Part shown: positions 35,066 to 44,073 of the stretch, piece after piece | Position numbering within the stretch: the first letter of the stretch is position 1 | Layout: every line of letters begins with the position of its first letter | Notes under the pieces: generated by a model | Told to the model about the DNA's origin: nothing | Databases searched by the model: none | Seen by the model: the letters and a program-made list of their open reading frames with translations, nothing else | Assembly: GCF_018860505.1 (NCBI RefSeq) | Contig: NZ_JAHKPU010000049.1 | Coordinates: 1 to 64,000 of the forward strand | From: Pacificibacter marinus | GTDB lineage: Bacteria; Pseudomonadota; Alphaproteobacteria; Rhodobacterales; Rhodobacteraceae | Reading direction: 5' to 3' | Length of the DNA: 64,000 nucleotides | Made by a program: the position numbers and the translations under genes

Positions 35066-35243
35066 CTTGTTCTCTCTTCTGTTGGATAGACCGCCAAGGG
35101 TCCTGTAGTGTTTTGTTTTTGTTTGTTTTTATGGTTGGTGTGGCGATTTTTGTCGCCGCGTTGTCTGTTGTGATGACTATCGGGTCATATTGATAAACAT
35201 AAAACAAGCTGTATATTCTATCCAAATAGATTAGGAATATTTA
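35066..35243. promoter_or_regulatory. divergent promoter region of the TRAP operon and its LysR gene
   Basis: A very T- and G-rich 178-base intergenic region. Close to the LysR start, TATTCTATccaaATAGattagGAATA (35214-35238) holds nested inverted repeats and T-N11-A spacing, a fair candidate for the LysR-binding site. A small GGCGA/TCGCC hairpin lies at 35143-35158. Confidence 0.4.
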
Positions 35244-36119
35244 ATGAATAAGAACCTGAACATGGATTGTATCCGCTCTTTCGTGTCCATTATTGAGCAA
35301 GGAAGTTTCTCCAAAGCTGCATTGCATGTCGGGCGTACAGCCGCTGCAATCAGCCTTCAAATGGATCGTTTGCAAAGCCAGCTTGGCATTCAATTATTCC
35401 AAAAAGACGGTAGAAATCGGGTGGTTACGGCATCGGGGCAAGAGTTCTTTGAACACGCTCGGGCAATCTTGGCACAGAATGACGCGGCCATCAGATTGGC
35501 GAATTCCCGTGACCTGAAAGGGGCGGTGCGGCTTGGGATTGTGCAAGACTTTGCAGACGACTTTTTCCCTAAGGCGCTGTCCTCATTTTCGCAGCAATTC
35601 AAGAACATCAGAATCAACGTCATCGTAGAGAGGAGTGAAAATTTAATCGAACTGCTCGAAAATTCAGCACTTGATCAAGTTATCGCCTTTCGCCACACCA
35701 CAGATTCCAAGGCAACGCTGCTCAGAGAATCCGAAATGATCTGGTTGGGCAAGGCTGATACGACCATTGCAGATATCACCCCGCTTCAATTGGTTTTGAT
35801 GGATGGCCCCTGCCAGTTTCGCAAAGCGGCGCTTAAATCGCTGGGGGACGCTGGCGTGGCGTGGGACGTGAAGCTGGCAAGTGCCAGCATGTCTTGCGTG
35901 TCGGCGGCTGCAGAGGCTGGTTTGGGCGTGGCTGTGCGCACGGCAGATGTGCTTCAATCCAAAAAGCTTAATCTTTCAAAAATCACCAACTTGCCGGACC
36001 TGCCATCGATCAATCTTCAGCTTTACACTCAAGGCGAGGATCACAGTCCTGCAATCCAAAAGCTAAGCGAATACTGGATTGCGCAAATGGGGCGACCTGG
36101 ACCTATTGCACAGCTTTAA
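35244..36119 (+). CDS. LysR-family regulator of the TRAP operon
   Basis: A 291-residue LysR-type regulator. The helix-turn-helix (SFVSIIEQGSFSKAALHVGR, then AAISLQMDRLQSQLGIQLF) and the effector domain are complete. It is transcribed away from dctP, the classical LysR arrangement, so it probably controls the TRAP/hydrolase/decarboxylase operon in response to the transported compound or a product. Confidence 0.88.
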   Translation: MNKNLNMDCIRSFVSIIEQGSFSKAALHVGRTAAAISLQMDRLQSQLGIQLFQKDGRNRVVTASGQEFFEHARAILAQNDAAIRLANSRDLKGAVRLGIVQDFADDFFPKALSSFSQQFKNIRINVIVERSENLIELLENSALDQVIAFRHTTDSKATLLRESEMIWLGKADTTIADITPLQLVLMDGPCQFRKAALKSLGDAGVAWDVKLASASMSCVSAAAEAGLGVAVRTADVLQSKKLNLSKITNLPDLPSINLQLYTQGEDHSPAIQKLSEYWIAQMGRPGPIAQL

Positions 36120-36165
36120 CCTCGCGCGCATTCAACGTGCAAAGTCGTTATCTCTGTGCCTCATT

Positions 36166-37434
36166 TCAGTTTGAGGACAAGTGACGCCTTGCCCCCAAGA
36201 GGCCACCACAGATCCCTGGAAGCGCAAACAACGCAAAGCAAAGCGGATAACTTCCGAGATAATAATATGACGCCGCAAACAGTGACGGCCCGATCATCAC
36301 GCCAATGAATGTATAAGACAGGATGGCACCCGTGGCGGCGCCAACACGCTCGGGGGCGACCGATTTTGCAATGGCCGCCAGAAATACGCCATTCCATCCT
36401 GAGGCGCAGGCCCCTAGGCCCATAAAGACGATGATCAGTGCTGGCACAGGTAAGGCCGTTTGAAAGTACAATATCAACGATAGGCCGCCGCCCGTAAAAC
36501 CAAGAAAGGACAGGATACAAAACGGTCCAAATCTGTCTGCGGCACTGCCCCAACCGACACGCCCCATCGCGCCCGCAATCTGCAACGCGGCCCCAAGCAG
36601 TCCGGCCGCAGGAATACTCCACCCCATTTCGACCAAGGACACGACCGCAAAGGCCGTGACCGTCAATTGCATCGCTGAGAAAAGCCCACCAAGCGCTGCT
36701 AAGGTGCGCAAGGCTGGGTTGGCCATAACGCCGCGTTGCTCTGATAGAGCCGTCGCCAGCACACCGCGTTTGACCTGTTTGGCAGGCTTTGGATCGCGCC
36801 GCACATGTGGGATAGAGATCACAAGAATGCCCAGCGGAAAGATTGCTAAAACGAGGATGGCCATTTGCCATCCTGCAACCCACAGGGCCAGTAATGGCAA
36901 AAACACGTTGGCCATGACCGCGCCCAAAGGAACGCCTGTTTGTTTGAGCGAAAAGATAAGGCTGCGCCGAGCGGAGGGTGTGATTTTCTGCAAGATGACA
37001 GAGGACGCCGGATTGTTAATGCCGTAGGCGACGCCGAATAGTATTGAAGCGATGATCATTAAAACAGGCATCGCCGTCGCCAAAAGCACAAGGCCCACGA
37101 TCAATAGGACCAATTCAAGCGCGATGATTTCTTCGCCGCTGCGCGCGGCCAAAAGACTGCCCGCACTAAGCGATGCAAAGAGACCCGCGAAATAAATAAA
37201 GCTTACTTGGTAGCCGATCCAATAGGCGCCAACACCCAAGTCGGCGGCCACATCGGGGGCCAATGCCGTCAACGCCAACACGCAGGCCGTGGCCGCGATC
37301 TGCACGATTGTAACACGTGTTAGAGTAAACCAAAGGTGTCGGTTGGCAGTCTTCGTTTCTGTTAGGTCAGAAATCGTGGCTCGTGTTGGGGTCGGCACTG
37401 TTTTACCTCGATTAGGTCGCGTGAAGCGGCTCAT
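36166..37434 (-). CDS. major facilitator superfamily transporter
   Basis: A 422-residue MFS protein with 12 predicted helices after a soluble 35-residue N terminus. Landmarks are GVGAYWIGYQVSFIYFAGLF in helix 2, the loop RSLIFSLKQTGVPLGAVMAN and the central loop RRDPKPAKQVKRG. It is convergent with the LysR gene and divergent from the GntR gene, so it is probably its own unit. A perfect 16-bp interrupted palindrome lies 87 bases upstream of its start. No substrate can be assigned. Confidence 0.85.
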   Translation of the reverse strand: MSRFTRPNRGKTVPTPTRATISDLTETKTANRHLWFTLTRVTIVQIAATACVLALTALAPDVAADLGVGAYWIGYQVSFIYFAGLFASLSAGSLLAARSGEEIIALELVLLIVGLVLLATAMPVLMIIASILFGVAYGINNPASSVILQKITPSARRSLIFSLKQTGVPLGAVMANVFLPLLALWVAGWQMAILVLAIFPLGILVISIPHVRRDPKPAKQVKRGVLATALSEQRGVMANPALRTLAALGGLFSAMQLTVTAFAVVSLVEMGWSIPAAGLLGAALQIAGAMGRVGWGSAADRFGPFCILSFLGFTGGGLSLILYFQTALPVPALIIVFMGLGACASGWNGVFLAAIAKSVAPERVGAATGAILSYTFIGVMIGPSLFAASYYYLGSYPLCFALFALPGICGGLLGARRHLSSN

Positions 37435-37837
37435 GTGAGATCGTCTTTCTCATGTGCCTAAGTCCCTAATTTTAAATATACGCAGAACATGAACTCGTAC
37501 TAGTGTAGATTCTTTTGTCAGGAAAGATGTCTTTCCATGTTTCGTCACAGGGGCTGCCCCTCATGTTTGATTTGGGTGTTGTAGCGTCGCTGTCAGGCTG
37601 AAATGAATGAGTGACTTTCGCAAGGGCGCAGTCTGTCTCGCGCTGAGCAGTGGCTGACATGCACCTATATCGTCGACATTTCTGGGCCGTTTGCCCCCAA
37701 TTGGGTCTTAAATCCGTATGGCATCAATTTCACGTTGCTCAGTTGCGAATGTATGAGGCTGGTCGCTTATTTTGTGTGCAAATGTCCTCTGGGCGATCAG
37801 TGAAGTGGGTTTGAAGGTAAAATTCAGTTGATCGACC
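37435..37837. promoter_or_regulatory. divergent intergenic region between the MFS and GntR genes
   Basis: This gap holds no gene. A perfect inverted repeat GGAAAGA-TG-TCTTTCC lies at 37521-37536, upstream of the MFS gene, and may bind a regulator. The GntR-side operator is listed separately. Confidence 0.45.
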
Positions 37838-37862
37838 ACTGGTATGCCGACACCATACCAGT
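37838..37862 (+). promoter_or_regulatory. GntR-type operator abutting the GntR start codon
   Basis: A perfect 9-bp inverted repeat, ACTGGTATG (37838-37846) and CATACCAGT (37854-37862), with a seven-base spacer. The TGGT...ACCA pattern is that of FadR-branch GntR operators. Its right arm ends one base before the ATG at 37863, so bound protein would block transcription start or elongation, which implies autoregulation. Confidence 0.65.
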
Positions 37863-38558
37863 ATGACACAAGCACCTCCTTCCCCCAAAGAATCGGTTCA
37901 CAAGCTGATCCTAGATGCCATTTTAAATGGCGATATTGATGTGAAAGACCAGATATCAGAGCGCGGCATTGCTGAGCGTTTTTCGGTTGGTCGCACGAAG
38001 GTCCGTGAAGCGCTGCGCGATCTGATCAATGATGGCATTTTGTCTGCGGAGCCCGCGCGCGGCACCTTTATTCGAGAACTGACGCTGACCGAAATGCGCG
38101 AAATCTATGAGGTCCGCTATGCGCTGGAAAGTATGGCAGCGCACCTTGCGGCCAAGCACGGCCCGCTGCCAGAACTTGCAGCTTACGCTGAGCGGTTCGA
38201 GGATATGCGCGATAATACAGCCAATTATGACCTGAAAGAAATCGACGAATACGGCGCAGAGTTTCACACCGAAATCTTTCGATCCGCCCGCAATGAAAAA
38301 TTGCTGCAAATCTATCAACCTGTGCGCCTGCGCTTGGCGACAGCGCTGACTTTGCCACGGTATTACGAACCCGATTGGGTTCTCAAGGCCTTGGATGAGC
38401 ACATCGAAATTCTAAAGGCGATCACGGACCGAGATAGCATGTTGGCGCAGTCGCGTCTTGTGGAACACATGGCGAGAGGGTTCGAGACCCGCATGCGAAT
38501 ATTTGATCGCTTGGATGGATATAGTCTGCCGCCATTGAACACCAAAGGCATGACGTAA
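37863..38558 (+). CDS. GntR-family regulator (FadR branch) of the amino-acid operon
   Basis: A 231-residue regulator with an N-terminal winged helix (ISERGIAERFSVGRTKVREAL, then DGILSAEPARGTFIREL) and a C-terminal FCD ligand domain (LTEMREIYEVRYALESMAA, with the metal-site His in EFHTEIFRSARNEKL). No Shine-Dalgarno sequence precedes the ATG; the operator palindrome occupies that place, so the mRNA may be leaderless. Only 75 bases separate it from the Aap binding-protein gene, so regulator and transporter are probably one transcript. Confidence 0.9.
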   Translation: MTQAPPSPKESVHKLILDAILNGDIDVKDQISERGIAERFSVGRTKVREALRDLINDGILSAEPARGTFIRELTLTEMREIYEVRYALESMAAHLAAKHGPLPELAAYAERFEDMRDNTANYDLKEIDEYGAEFHTEIFRSARNEKLLQIYQPVRLRLATALTLPRYYEPDWVLKALDEHIEILKAITDRDSMLAQSRLVEHMARGFETRMRIFDRLDGYSLPPLNTKGMT

Positions 38559-38633
38559 CGCCCCTTCATTCCCCAGCGCCTAAGGGGGCGCATGAACTAC
38601 CTAAATCTCCCCACTCATTCGAAAGGAAGACAA

Positions 38634-39686
38634 ATGGATATGACTAAAAAGCTATCTCGTTACGCCGGACAGGCGACAGGTGCTGCGTTGGCGTTTGTGG
38701 CGGCTCAGGCTGTTGCAACCACTGCATCAGCAGAAACCACACTGGAAAGTGTGATCGCGGCGGACGTCGTGATGTGTGGATCAAACGGCGGTCGTGCAGG
38801 GTTTTCTGCGCTGGACAGCAAAGGCGAATGGCAAGGCTTGGACGTTGACATGTGTCGCGCCATTGCGGCCTCTGTTTTGGGGGATGCCTCCAAAATCCAG
38901 ATGGTAAAAACCAGCAGCCAAACACGCTTTACCGCGTTGCAAACAGGCGAGATCGACGTGCTTTTGCGCAACGCAACATGGACGTTGAGCCGCGATAGCA
39001 AACTGGCGCTCGATTTCGTGGCCCCTACGTTTTACGATGGTCAGGGCTTTATGGTCAGTGCCGCTTCTGGTGTGAACGCCATTGAAGAACTGGACGGCGC
39101 GACTGTTTGCTTGTTGCCTGGGTCTACGTCTGAATTGGTGGCTGAAGAAGTCTTTACAGGGCGCGGCTTGGAATACACGCCTGTTGTCATTCAAAGCTCA
39201 AGCGAATTGGACTCTGCGTTTTTCAATGGTCGCTGTGACGTGAACATTCAATCCACATCTGGTTTGGCTGCGAAACGCGCCACTGTTGCTGAAAACCCTG
39301 CTGATTGGGTGATCTTAGATGAAATCGTCGGCAAAGATCCAATGGGGCCTGTTGTGCGCCAAGATGATCCGCAGTGGAAAGACATCGTGGCATGGACTGC
39401 CTATGCGATGATGGAAGCCGAAGAATTGGGCGTCACATCTGAAAACGTCACTGAATTGCGTGATGAGGGCAATGTCAAATATGCGCTTTTCCTTGGTGCC
39501 GACGGAGATTTGGGTGAACTCTTGGGTCTACAAAATGACTGGGTTTACAACGTGGTGTCCCAAGTTGGGAATTACGGCGAAATGTTTGAGCGCAACTTGG
39601 GACAAGAGTCTCCGTTGAAACTTGCGCGTGGACTGAATGCGCAATGGGTCGATGGTGGCCTGCTCTACGCTCCGCCCTTTAAATAA
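38634..39686 (+). CDS. aapJ: general amino-acid ABC transporter, binding protein (AapJ type)
   Basis: A 350-residue periplasmic binding protein with a signal peptide ending near residue 35. The segments LESVIAADVVMCGSNGGRAG, GLDVDMCRAIAASVLGD, VLLRNATWTLSRD and GPVVRQDDPQWKDIVAWT are AapJ/BztA landmarks. The ATG at 38634 has an AAAGGAAG site. It starts the transporter part of the operon. Glutamate, aspartate and related amino acids are the usual substrates; the enzymes downstream fit aspartate or a relative. Confidence 0.92.
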   Translation: MDMTKKLSRYAGQATGAALAFVAAQAVATTASAETTLESVIAADVVMCGSNGGRAGFSALDSKGEWQGLDVDMCRAIAASVLGDASKIQMVKTSSQTRFTALQTGEIDVLLRNATWTLSRDSKLALDFVAPTFYDGQGFMVSAASGVNAIEELDGATVCLLPGSTSELVAEEVFTGRGLEYTPVVIQSSSELDSAFFNGRCDVNIQSTSGLAAKRATVAENPADWVILDEIVGKDPMGPVVRQDDPQWKDIVAWTAYAMMEAEELGVTSENVTELRDEGNVKYALFLGADGDLGELLGLQNDWVYNVVSQVGNYGEMFERNLGQESPLKLARGLNAQWVDGGLLYAPPFK

Positions 39687-39707
39687 GCTGTAATTGTCAG
39701 GATGCCG

Positions 39708-40931
39708 ATGACCTATTCTCATGCAAAAACCACAGATGAAAGCCTGCCGCGACGCAAACCGCCCAAGACGCAAGGCCTGTCCTTGAACGGATTTTGGAAT
39801 GACCAGCGGTTCCGCAACTTCGCGGCTCAGGCGATTGTTATTGCTGTGGTCATCGGCTTTTTTGTTTACATTATTGGCAATGCCCAACGGGCCTTGTCAG
39901 ATCAAGGGATCAAAACCGGTTTCGGGTTCTTAATGGACAGCGCTGGCTTTGCGATTGGGGAATCTCTCATACCGTTTTCAGCCTCTGATAGCTTTTTGCG
40001 CGCTTATGGGGTCGGCATTTTGAACACGTTGAAAGTGTCTTTTGCAGCGATCATTCTGGCCAGTATTATCGGTGTTTTGCTTGGGGTTGCGCGTTTGTCG
40101 CGCAATGTCATGCTGAACCGCTTTGCCTCAACCTATGTTGAGGTGTTTCGCAATACGCCGCAATTGTTGCAGATCGTGTTTTGGTACATGTTGGCAGTAC
40201 AGCTGCCTGGACCAAAGCAAGCATTTAACTTTGGTGACATCGCCTTTTTGAGCAACCGAGGGCTGGCCCTTCCCGGTCCCGGTGAGGGATCAGGATTTGG
40301 GTTTGCTGTGATCGGTTTGGTGCTGGCCGCAGTGGGCGTTGTTTTTTGGCGTCATCATCTTGAAAAGCGCTTGCGCCAAACTGGCAACAAAGCCAACGGC
40401 TTGCCTGTATCTATTGCGATTATGGTGATCGTACCTGTTGTGATTTGGACGGTTTTCGGATCGCCCAGCCAGATCGAAGTCCCAGCCTTACGTGGCTTTA
40501 ACATTCGCGGTGGATTGCAATTGTCGCCCGAGTTCTTGGCGCTGTTCTTAGGGCTGTCGCTATACATCGCAGCCTTTATCGCGGAAATCGTGCGTGCAGG
40601 TATTGCCTCGGTGAACCAAGGCCAGATCGAAGCCGCCACTGCCATGGGGATCAAAAAAGCAGATGTTTTATGGCGCGTTGTGTTGCCGCAAGCGATGCGT
40701 GTCATCGTGCCACCGACAACTGCGCAATATGTCAGTCTGCTGAAAAACAGCTCGTTGGGTGTGATGATCGGCTACCCTGAACTGTTCAACCTGAACAACA
40801 CAATTTTGACGGCCAGCGGCAACACGGTCGAGGCAATTATCATCATGATGGCAATCTATCTCAGCCTGACGACCACCATCGCGGTGATCATGAATTGGTA
40901 CAATCGATCCGTTCAGTTGAAGGAACGCTAG
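39708..40931 (+). CDS. aapQ: general amino-acid ABC transporter, permease (AapQ type)
   Basis: A 407-residue permease of the HisMQ type with an extended N-terminal half, as in AapQ/BztB. The EAA loop reads VNQGQIEAATAMGIKKADVL. The ATG at 39708 is preferred over one six bases upstream because of spacing to the CAGG site; both are in frame. It ends two bases before the second permease. Confidence 0.92.
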   Translation: MTYSHAKTTDESLPRRKPPKTQGLSLNGFWNDQRFRNFAAQAIVIAVVIGFFVYIIGNAQRALSDQGIKTGFGFLMDSAGFAIGESLIPFSASDSFLRAYGVGILNTLKVSFAAIILASIIGVLLGVARLSRNVMLNRFASTYVEVFRNTPQLLQIVFWYMLAVQLPGPKQAFNFGDIAFLSNRGLALPGPGEGSGFGFAVIGLVLAAVGVVFWRHHLEKRLRQTGNKANGLPVSIAIMVIVPVVIWTVFGSPSQIEVPALRGFNIRGGLQLSPEFLALFLGLSLYIAAFIAEIVRAGIASVNQGQIEAATAMGIKKADVLWRVVLPQAMRVIVPPTTAQYVSLLKNSSLGVMIGYPELFNLNNTILTASGNTVEAIIIMMAIYLSLTTTIAVIMNWYNRSVQLKER

Positions 40932-40933
40932 AT

Positions 40934-42055
40934 ATGACATCACATCACTTGATTTCAAATGCGCAAACCGGTGCGAGTGCGGCACGGCCAGCCCCCGTGG
41001 CGGCGCCAGGGCTGATCCATTGGGCGCGCCAAAACCTGTTTGATGGCATTTACAACACGATCTTTACGGTGCTGTGTTGCGCGTTGTTGATTGCGACCGT
41101 GCCAGATCTTTTCCGCTGGGCCATTTGGGATGCCGCTTGGACGTCTACCAATGGCGCTGATGCGTGTAAGGCCACTACCGGTGCGTGTTGGGCTGTGGTG
41201 CAAGAAAAATACCGTCTTATGCTGTTTGGTACCTATCCCTATGAGCAACATTGGCGCGGGGCGTTGGTGGTGCTGATCTTAGGTGGCATGTCGATTGTCA
41301 GCGGCTTTCGTGTGTTTTGGACCAAATGGTTGCTTATCGCATGGGGAGGCGCATGGGTGGCTATTTTCGTGCTGCAACTTGGCGGTGTGTTTGGCCTTGT
41401 ATCGACGCCGACCCATTTGTGGGGCGGGCTGCCGCTGACCTTATTGATCTTTTTTGGCACTGTGATTGGTGGGCTGCCTGTCGCGATTTTGCTGGCACTG
41501 GGGCGCCAATCCAACTTGCCGATCATCAAGGCGCTGTGCATCGGCTTTGTCGAAATGGTGCGCGGCGTGCCTTTGGTCACAGTGCTGTTTATGGCGGCTT
41601 TGATCTTTCCGCTGTTTGTGCCAGAATCGATGACGCCCGATAAATTCGTGCGCGCGCTGATCGGGATGTTGATGTTTTTCGCGGCCTATGCGGCGGACAT
41701 CTTTCGTGGCGGATTGCAAGCGATCCCGCGGGGCCAATACGAGGCGGCAGAGGCGTTGGGCTTGCCCTATTGGCAAAAGACCACGCGGATTATTTTGCCT
41801 CAGACACTACGCATCGTTTTGCCGGCTTTGATGAACGACATCATTCGCGCGTTTAAAAACACCACTTTCATCGCCATCATTGGTCTGTTTGACATTCTTG
41901 GCGCCACGAAATCCGCATTAGAAGACCCCATATGGGTCAGCTACGGCACAGAGGCCTACCTCTTTGTGATCGCTCTCTACTTCGTCGTCTGTTTCAGTAT
42001 GTCGAAATACAGCGTGTCCCTTGAGCGTGATCTGAATAAAGGAAATGTAAGATGA
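40934..42055 (+). CDS. aapM: general amino-acid ABC transporter, permease (AapM type)
   Basis: A 373-residue permease, partner of AapQ. It has a soluble N terminus of about 40 residues, then membrane helices, the GFVEMVRGVPLVTVLFMAAL segment and the EAA loop IPRGQYEAAEALGLPYWQ. Its stop codon overlaps the start codon of the ATPase gene by four bases. Confidence 0.92.
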   Translation: MTSHHLISNAQTGASAARPAPVAAPGLIHWARQNLFDGIYNTIFTVLCCALLIATVPDLFRWAIWDAAWTSTNGADACKATTGACWAVVQEKYRLMLFGTYPYEQHWRGALVVLILGGMSIVSGFRVFWTKWLLIAWGGAWVAIFVLQLGGVFGLVSTPTHLWGGLPLTLLIFFGTVIGGLPVAILLALGRQSNLPIIKALCIGFVEMVRGVPLVTVLFMAALIFPLFVPESMTPDKFVRALIGMLMFFAAYAADIFRGGLQAIPRGQYEAAEALGLPYWQKTTRIILPQTLRIVLPALMNDIIRAFKNTTFIAIIGLFDILGATKSALEDPIWVSYGTEAYLFVIALYFVVCFSMSKYSVSLERDLNKGNVR

Positions 42056-42804
42056 CAAACGCATCTGACAGCGCGACCATCGAGCTGCGCAATGTGAACA
42101 AATGGTATGGCGATTTTCACGTGCTGCGCGATATCAACATGCAGGTCGGGCGTGGCGAAAAAGTGGTGATTTGCGGGCCTTCTGGGTCGGGTAAATCCAC
42201 GTTGATCCGCTGCATCAACCGTCTTGAGGAACACCAAGAAGGCGATATTATCGTCAACGGTGTCGAGCTGACGCAGAACGTTAAAAACATCGATGAAGTG
42301 CGCCGCCATGTGGGGATGGTGTTTCAGAACTTTAACCTGTTTCCGCATCTTACTGTGTTGGACAATCTGGTGCTTGCGCCCAATCTTGTGAACAGCGTGC
42401 CCAGACAAGACGCCGAGAATTTGGCGATGGAACTTTTGGAACGCGTGCGTATTCCTGAGCAGGCCAATAAATATCCCGGTCAGCTGTCGGGTGGGCAACA
42501 ACAACGTGTGGCCATCGCGCGCTCACTGATGATGAAGCCAGAGGTGATGTTGTTTGACGAGCCGACATCGGCGCTGGACCCTGAAATGATCAGCGAAGTT
42601 TTGGATGTTATGGGCGAATTGGCCGATGACGGTATGACTATGATTTGCGTCACCCATGAAATGGGATTTGCCAAACAGGTGGCCGATTTGGTTGTCTTTA
42701 TGGCGGACGGCGAAGTTGTCGAAGCGGCACCACCTACCGAGTTCTTCACCAATGCGCAAAATCCGCGCACGCAACAGTTTCTAAAACAAATTTTGTCCCA
42801 CTGA
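42052..42804 (+). CDS. aapP: general amino-acid ABC transporter, ATP-binding protein (AapP type)
   Basis: A 250-residue polar amino-acid ATPase with Walker A CGPSGSGKSTLIRC, signature LSGGQQQRVAIARSLMM, Walker B VMLFDEPTSALDPEM and switch His in ICVTHEMGFAKQVA. It drives AapJQM. The aminotransferase gene follows after 15 bases. Confidence 0.95.
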   Translation: MTNASDSATIELRNVNKWYGDFHVLRDINMQVGRGEKVVICGPSGSGKSTLIRCINRLEEHQEGDIIVNGVELTQNVKNIDEVRRHVGMVFQNFNLFPHLTVLDNLVLAPNLVNSVPRQDAENLAMELLERVRIPEQANKYPGQLSGGQQQRVAIARSLMMKPEVMLFDEPTSALDPEMISEVLDVMGELADDGMTMICVTHEMGFAKQVADLVVFMADGEVVEAAPPTEFFTNAQNPRTQQFLKQILSH

Positions 42805-42819
42805 GGTCAGCCTAAGAAT

Positions 42820-44016
42820 ATGAATAAGAACACCATGAATTTTGACACATTCCGCGCAGGGTTTCCCGCACTGGCCGATCAGACGTATTTGTCTATTGCT
42901 GATAAAATGATTCTGCATGACACCGTGCGCGGCGCGATAGACGTCTATCTGGATCGTCTCGCGTTGGCGTCCGTCGGGCGGCTAGGTCATGAGGCGGCCG
43001 TCGAGGACGCAAGGGGCAAATTTGCGCAACTGGTCAACGCCGATCCGAAAAACATCGCGGTGACGCGTAATGTGTCAGACGGCGTCAATTGTATCGCATG
43101 GTCCTTTGAGGATGTGCAGGGAAAAAACATGGTCTTGAGCGCCGATGTTGAGCATCCCAACAACATTTATCCTTGGCTGCGCCAACAAAAACGCGGGTTA
43201 GAGCTGCGTCTTGTGCCAGCCATGCCGGACGGGCAACTTGATACAGAGGCTATGATTGCCGCGATGGATGATAACACCATCATTATGACGTGCCCTTCTG
43301 TGTCTTTCGCACCGGGCTATCGCAGTGATCTTGATCGTCTGGGGGCGGCCTGTCGCAAGCGCGATGTGTTTTTCCTTGTGGACGGTGTTCAAACGGCAGG
43401 CGTTTTGCAACACGACTTTTCCCAAGAGCCGATCGACGGCTTCGCGACCTCTGCCTCTAAAGGGCTGCTAGGGTCTTACGGTATCGGTTTTTTGTATGTT
43501 TCCGATCAGTGGCTTGATCGTCTGACGCCTGCGTATTTGTCACGCCCTGCGGTGTATCAAGACTCCGAAGATCATTCGAGCATGGGAAGTTTCGCTTATC
43601 AGCTACAGCCCAATGCGCGACGTTATGAAGTTGGCAGCTATAACCTTGCGGGGGCTTATGCTGTGGCTGCGTCTTTGGGATTGCTGCTTGATCTTGGTCC
43701 TGCCGCCACCCAGACCCGTGTCTTAGGTTTGGCCTCTGATCTGCGCTGCGGTTTGCAAGACACGATGTTTGGATCACGGGTCACGACATCGAACGATCCT
43801 GACAAACTGTCGCATATTATCACCATCGGAACGCTTGATGCGGGCGGGCATGACACTTCCACCTGTCCCGATATCATGGGGCTGTCCGCAAAGCTGAAGG
43901 ACCACAAGATCACCCATGCCATCAGGCGCGGGCAAATTCGTATGGCGGTCCATGCGTTTAACAACAGTGATGACATTTCGAAAACGCTTGATGTTGTTGC
44001 ACAATATCGACCCTAA
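42820..44016 (+). CDS. class V aminotransferase (cysteine-desulfurase-like fold)
   Basis: A 398-residue PLP enzyme of fold type I. The PLP phosphate site is TRNVSDGVNCI, the His stacking on the ring is in SADVEHPNNIYPW, the Asp is in FLVDGVQTAG, and the Schiff-base Lys is in TSASKGLLGSYGIG. The cysteine-desulfurase Cys loop is not evident, so transamination, lyase or epimerase activity is more likely than desulfuration. Co-location with amino-acid import and aspartate dehydrogenase suggests catabolism of an imported amino acid. The ATG at 42820 is weakly supported; one at 42835 is in frame. Confidence 0.8.
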   Translation: MNKNTMNFDTFRAGFPALADQTYLSIADKMILHDTVRGAIDVYLDRLALASVGRLGHEAAVEDARGKFAQLVNADPKNIAVTRNVSDGVNCIAWSFEDVQGKNMVLSADVEHPNNIYPWLRQQKRGLELRLVPAMPDGQLDTEAMIAAMDDNTIIMTCPSVSFAPGYRSDLDRLGAACRKRDVFFLVDGVQTAGVLQHDFSQEPIDGFATSASKGLLGSYGIGFLYVSDQWLDRLTPAYLSRPAVYQDSEDHSSMGSFAYQLQPNARRYEVGSYNLAGAYAVAASLGLLLDLGPAATQTRVLGLASDLRCGLQDTMFGSRVTTSNDPDKLSHIITIGTLDAGGHDTSTCPDIMGLSAKLKDHKITHAIRRGQIRMAVHAFNNSDDISKTLDVVAQYRP

Positions 44017-44073
44017 ACTCACTCAATTCGGCCCGTTACCCGCGTAAAGCCCGTCTTTAAAAAGGAAGATCAA

